From: Sphingopyxis granuli NBRC 100800
Lineage (GTDB): Bacteria > Pseudomonadota > Alphaproteobacteria > Sphingomonadales > Sphingomonadaceae
Direction of reading: 5' to 3'
Assembly: GCF_001591045.1 (NCBI RefSeq)
Contig: NZ_BCUA01000021.1
Location: 1-54,170 of the forward strand
Length of the DNA stretch: 54,170 bases
Part shown: piece by piece, positions 51,179 through 54,170 of the stretch
Layout: each line of letters starts with the position of its first letter
How positions within the stretch are numbered: the first letter of the stretch is position 1
Made by a program: the position numbers and the translations under genes
Notes under the pieces: model-generated
What the model was told of the DNA's origin: nothing
What the model saw: only the letters and a program-made list of their open reading frames with translations
Databases searched by the model: none

Positions 51179-51819
51179 GAACGCTTCCCCCAATAAACCT
51201 GAACGGTTTTTGTCCGCGTAATTGCGGTCCTGGGCATCCCCTATGCCCGGGGAAGTCGCGACCCGACTCACCCCCCCTCCGTTAGGGCCAATTTAATACG
51301 GGAGTTAATTTTTATGTGAACCCCAAAAATTTCTGCGGGATCAAATCGAACGGCGTGTAAATGCTCGGAAAATCGAGGAAAGCCGGGAAGCGCGAGGGTC
51401 TTGAGGGTTAACCGCCGGACCGGTCGCGACGCCGGGCAAGCAAGCCGTCCTGTTATGGAACAGGCTGCATCCGAATCTTAACCGGATTTCTGCTCTGCGG
51501 AGCGTCGACACGAACTGCATCCACGCCGGACCGCACCAAGCTTGCGGCGGATCGCGGCAACGTTCGCTGACGAGTGTGCGTTTCGCTCGGCACGGCCTAT
51601 CCGGCCGGATTCTGGCGGTTGGGCGACCAGGCCGAAATGAAAGGCATCATGTCCTCGTCCGTTCCCCCGGTCTTCCCGCCCGCCGCCATCCCGTCATCCG
51701 CCTCCCGCTCCGTTCGCGGGTCGTCGGCGGATGTCGGAGAGGGCGTTTCCCGGCGGGCCGTTAACCCCTCGGCAACGCCTCGCTGCGAAGATCGCGCGCC
51801 TATGGTCATTCACGGAACG
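51179..51819. other. Divergent control region of the pilus operon and the PilZ-XRE gene
   Basis: A stretch of 640 bases, partly AT-rich (51290-51360), that should hold the promoters of the pilus operon (- strand) and the PilZ-XRE gene (+ strand). An open frame in phase with the latter extends back to 51574, so part of the right half could be coding. No clear operator or hairpin was found. Confidence 0.4.
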
Positions 51820-52533
51820 ATGATGGAACCGTCCGCCGGCACCGCCCGGCAGCGCGCGGACCGCCTGCGGCTCAACCTGACGGTCGAGGGCGGTACGACA
51901 GGGCAGGGCGGGACCGCCGTGACCGTGCACAATCTGTCGGTGACCGGCGCGCTGATCGAAACCGCTGCCAACCTGCTGCTCGGCCAGGATTTCACCATCG
52001 TGCTGCCCGAGGCGGGCGAGGTGGTCGCCTCGGTCGTGTGGCAGAGCGAGCGGCTGTTCGGCTGCCGCTTCCGCCAGCCGCTGCCGCGCGCCGTGCTGAG
52101 CGCCGCGCGCCTGCGCAATCCCCTGCCGTCCGATGTCGATCCGGCCGACGGGGGCGAGGCTGTGGCTGCCGACGCCGCCGAGCCGCTGGGCATGCGCCTG
52201 CGCCGCCTGCGCGAGGCGCGCGGGATGAGCCTTGCGGGCCTTGCCAGGGCGGCCGGGCTCAGCAAGCCGAGCGTCTGGGCGTGGGAAAAGGGCACCACCG
52301 TGCCGCGCCGGAAAAGCCTGCACGCGCTCGCGACCGCGCTGCGCGTTTCCGAACAGGAGATCGTCGGCGATGCCGCCATGGTCGGCCTGCGGGCATCGGC
52401 GCAGGCGGCCAGCCGCCGAGCCGCGGCCGAGGACATGGACATGCTGAAGGCCGAGATCGCCACCGCGCGCCAGCGCATCGCGCGCGCGGCGGGGGTCGAT
52501 GCTGCCTCCATCCGCATCCTGATCGAGCTTTAG
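51820..52533 (+). CDS. PilZ domain - XRE helix-turn-helix fusion protein
   Basis: A protein of about 237 residues. Residues 9-90 are PilZ-like: RQRADRLRL (R-x-x-x-R region) and VHNLSVTGALIET (N-x-S-x-x-G), the two parts that hold cyclic di-GMP. Residues 125-180 are an XRE helix-turn-helix: LRRLREARGMSLAGLARAAGLSKPSVWAWEKGTTVPR. A helical tail follows. The combination suggests a DNA-binding protein answering to cyclic di-GMP, and its place divergent from a pilus operon suggests control of pilus expression. The start is uncertain: ATG 51820 has CACGGAAC before it; ATGs at 51802, 51649 and 51637 are in frame and would add a Pro/Ser-rich leader. Confidence 0.8.
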   Translation: MMEPSAGTARQRADRLRLNLTVEGGTTGQGGTAVTVHNLSVTGALIETAANLLLGQDFTIVLPEAGEVVASVVWQSERLFGCRFRQPLPRAVLSAARLRNPLPSDVDPADGGEAVAADAAEPLGMRLRRLREARGMSLAGLARAAGLSKPSVWAWEKGTTVPRRKSLHALATALRVSEQEIVGDAAMVGLRASAQAASRRAAAEDMDMLKAEIATARQRIARAAGVDAASIRILIEL

Positions 52534-52542
52534 GGGAAAGCT

Positions 52543-52722
52543 TCAACCCCCTCCGTCGGAAGCCGCGCTCTCCTCGCGCCGCAGGCGGCGCGCCGTGCGC
52601 TCGTGCCGGACCGCCGCTTCGCGGAGCCGCCGCGCGAGGAAGGGATCGCCGCTCGCGTCGGCCTTCAGCCGCGCGACGCGCGCCAGTTGCTCATGATAGA
52701 TGGCGTCGCGAATCGGTTCCAC
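52543..52722 (-). CDS. Small basic hypothetical protein (GTG start)
   Basis: A 59-residue frame from GTG 52722, preceded by GAGGCGGC: EPIRDAIYHEQLARVARLKAD, then DPFLARRLREAAVRHERTARRLRREE. It is almost wholly helical and charged, with very high GC at third codon positions, as expected of a real gene here. It lies 24 bases after the TetR stop on the same strand and could be co-transcribed. Function unknown. Confidence 0.5.
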   Translation of the reverse strand: MEPIRDAIYHEQLARVARLKADASGDPFLARRLREAAVRHERTARRLRREESAASDGGG

Positions 52723-52746
52723 GCCGCCTCGATACCACGGGAATCC

Positions 52747-53463
52747 TCAGGCCTTCGCATCGCCGCGCGACGGGGCTGTCGCCTTTTGGGACAGGGCGTG
52801 CGCGCCGACGCCCATGCTTTCGGGCCCCCAGGCGCGACAGAAGGTGTCGAGCGCGCCCTCGATCTCGGCCGCCACCCGCGCCCGGTCGCAGCGCCGCGCC
52901 TCGGGAAGGTTGAGCACCGCGAACTGATAGGAGCCGCTCTGGCACAGGCCCGTGAAATGCTGGACCGCGCGCAGCGGATCGCCGCGCCTGAGCTCGCCCC
53001 GCTCCATCTTCTCGCCGATCCACACCGCGAGCCGCGCCTTGCCGCGCCGCGGCCCGCGCTCATAGAAAGCCTCGGCCAGATGCGGGAAGCGCCTCGCCTC
53101 GCCGACCACGAGCTGATAGAGCGACAGCAGCGGATCGGTCATCAGCGTCGGGACCAGGATATTGGCGAAGCGGCGCAGCACCGCGACGACATCCTCGTCG
53201 ACCGGCAGGTCGATGTGCAGCATCTCGCCATATTGACGGACGATGTCGTCGACCACCGCTTCGAACAATTCCTCCTTCGACGGGAAATAGGTCCAGAGCG
53301 TCGTCTTCGACCCGCCCACCTTGCTCGCGATCGACGACATGGTCGTGCCGGCATAGCCGTGGGCGAAAAAGGCTTCGCGCGCAGTATCGACGAACGCCTG
53401 GCGGCGCTTCTCGCTCGCGTCGTCGGCGGGTCCCGTACTGGCTGGTATCATTTCGATTGACAA
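52747..53463 (-). CDS. TetR/AcrR-family repressor
   Basis: A 238-residue regulator. The DNA-binding domain is RRQAFVDTAREAFFAHGYAGTTMSSIASKVGGSKTTLWTYFPSKEELFEAVV (about 20-72); the C-terminal domain (LPTLMTDPLLSLYQLVVGEARRFPHLAEAFYERG) is of the AcrR_C type. GGGAGGAG lies 5 bases before a TTG at 53463, which is a better start than ATG 53451 (17 bases away). It diverges from the RND outer-membrane component gene; the palindrome between them and a second copy at its own start point to autorepression and control of the pump. Confidence 0.87.
   Translation of the reverse strand: MSIEMIPASTGPADDASEKRRQAFVDTAREAFFAHGYAGTTMSSIASKVGGSKTTLWTYFPSKEELFEAVVDDIVRQYGEMLHIDLPVDEDVVAVLRRFANILVPTLMTDPLLSLYQLVVGEARRFPHLAEAFYERGPRRGKARLAVWIGEKMERGELRRGDPLRAVQHFTGLCQSGSYQFAVLNLPEARRCDRARVAAEIEGALDTFCRAWGPESMGVGAHALSQKATAPSRGDAKA
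53435..53449. promoter_or_regulatory. Second TetR operator-like site at the repressor start
   Basis: On the - strand GATACCAGCCAGTAC, matching GATACCAGCTAGTAT of the main palindrome at 13 of 15 positions; it overlaps the first codons of the repressor. Confidence 0.45.
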
Positions 53464-53487
53464 TTCGACTCCTCCCATTATGGACGC

Positions 53488-53507
53488 ACGATACCAGCTA
53501 GTATCGT
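53488..53507. promoter_or_regulatory. Palindromic operator between tetR and the efflux gene
   Basis: ACGATACCAGCTAGTATCGT is a 20-bp palindrome with one mismatched pair, midway in the 52-base gap between the divergent repressor and efflux genes. The position and symmetry are as expected for a TetR-family dimer site. Confidence 0.7.
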
Positions 53508-53515
53508 TGGACGCC

Positions 53516-54170
53516 ATGCCCCGTTTCCTTGTTACGACAACGGCCCTTTTCGGCCTGCTCGCCGGCTGCGCGGCGCCCGACCTGGGGCCGCGGCCACAGG
53601 TCGTCGCCGCCGACTCGCTCGCGTCGGGCGCCAGTCTGGCCGACGCGCACGGCGAATGGCCGGTCGAAGGCTGGTGGCGCGCGTGGGGCGACGCGCAGCT
53701 CGACACGCTGATCGCCGAAGGGCTCGCCGGATCGCCCGACCTTGCCGCCGCCGCGGCGCGGGTGCGCGCCGCCGATGCGCTGGCGCGGCAGGCGGGGGCG
53801 GCGCTGCTGCCGCGCCTCGGCGCCGAAGGCAGCGCCGGCGGCGTGAAGCAGAGCGGGACGATGGGCATTCCGCCGCAGTTCGTCCCCGACGGCATTCAGG
53901 ACACCGGCCACGTCGCCGCGACCTTGTCCTTCGACCTCGACCTGTGGGGCCGGAACCGCGCCGCGCTGGCGGCGGCGACCTCCGAAGCCGAGGCGGCGCG
54001 CGTCGATGCGGCGCAGGCGCGGCTGATGCTGACCACCGGCATCGCGGCGGCCTATGCCGACCTCGCCGCCCATCACGAAGCGCTCGACGTCGCGCGCGAA
54101 GCCTTGCGCGTGCGCACCGCGAGCGCGGCGCTGTCGGCCGACCGCGCGCGCGCCGGGCTCGACAACCAGG
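53516..54170 (+). CDS. RND efflux outer-membrane lipoprotein (NodT/OprM-like), cut by window end
   Basis: An open frame of 218 codons running off the window. It begins with a lipoprotein signal, MPRFLVTTTALFGLLAGC, with lipobox LAGC. Then come WWRAWGDAQLDTLIAEGLAGSPDLAAAAARVRAADA and LSFDLDLWGRNRAALAAATSEAEAARVDAAQARL, the signature repeats of the outer-membrane-factor family that forms the trimeric exit duct of tripartite efflux pumps. The adaptor and RND pump genes are expected beyond the window. An in-frame ATG at 53480 would add 12 residues and spoil the signal, so 53516 is preferred. Confidence 0.9.
   Translation, partial: MPRFLVTTTALFGLLAGCAAPDLGPRPQVVAADSLASGASLADAHGEWPVEGWWRAWGDAQLDTLIAEGLAGSPDLAAAAARVRAADALARQAGAALLPRLGAEGSAGGVKQSGTMGIPPQFVPDGIQDTGHVAATLSFDLDLWGRNRAALAAATSEAEAARVDAAQARLMLTTGIAAAYADLAAHHEALDVAREALRVRTASAALSADRARAGLDNQ

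Noticed and set aside
1..54170. CRISPR arrays, rRNA, tRNA or riboswitches
   Set aside because: No regularly spaced repeats, no clover-leaf ends and no recognisable riboswitch core were seen on either strand.

Overview
The window is GC-rich alphaproteobacterial DNA of sphingomonad type, most likely Sphingopyxis or a close relative. The evidence is the pair of large TonB-dependent receptors, the two GPH-type transporters, the class III CoA-transferase chemistry, and above all an oph-pvaA-cytC gene triad in the order known from PVA-degrading Sphingopyxis. The genus is an inference.

Region 1 (1-33 kb) looks like a polyvinyl alcohol (PVA) uptake and catabolism locus. Its core (19991-25950, + strand) encodes a secreted oxidized-PVA hydrolase, a periplasmic quinohaemoprotein PVA dehydrogenase, its cytochrome c, an acyl-CoA synthetase and a short-chain dehydrogenase. 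The first four genes are joined by 4-base ATGA overlaps or a short gap. Around the core lie two TonB-dependent receptors (one cut by the window edge), two phytanoyl-CoA-type dioxygenases, two GPH permeases, two other MFS permeases and a CoA-ester pathway: fused biotin-dependent acyl-CoA carboxylase, tandem-domain CoA-transferase, TesB-type thioesterase, thiolase, alpha/beta hydrolase, 3-hydroxyacyl-CoA dehydrogenase and enoyl-CoA hydratase. The likely logic is outer-membrane capture, periplasmic oxidation and C-C hydrolysis of the polymer, import of fragments, CoA activation and beta-oxidation-like breakdown. A tandem-domain TetR-type regulator (31891-33117) closes the locus but has an in-frame TGA in its first DNA-binding helix. 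A recurring asymmetric 19-bp motif (RAGAA, 4 nt, GGTWTG) sits in front of most transcription units of this locus and is probably its operator.

Region 2 (33.1-44.5 kb) is accessory DNA: a run of small unknown genes including an MbcA/ParS-like antitoxin without a visible RES toxin, a protein with relaxase-like histidines, a MobA/MobL relaxase, and three + strand genes of unknown function. It ends in a 2023-bp IS1595-family element that carries a P63C-domain passenger gene and is flanked by an 8-bp target duplication inside a terminator T-tract.

Region 3 (44.6-54.2 kb) returns to typical high-GC DNA: a six-gene spore-coat-U/Csu-like chaperone-usher pilus operon on the - strand, a PilZ-XRE fusion protein, a small unknown ORF, and a TetR repressor divergent from an RND efflux outer-membrane lipoprotein gene, with an obvious palindromic operator between them. 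No tRNA, rRNA, CRISPR array or integrase gene was seen.
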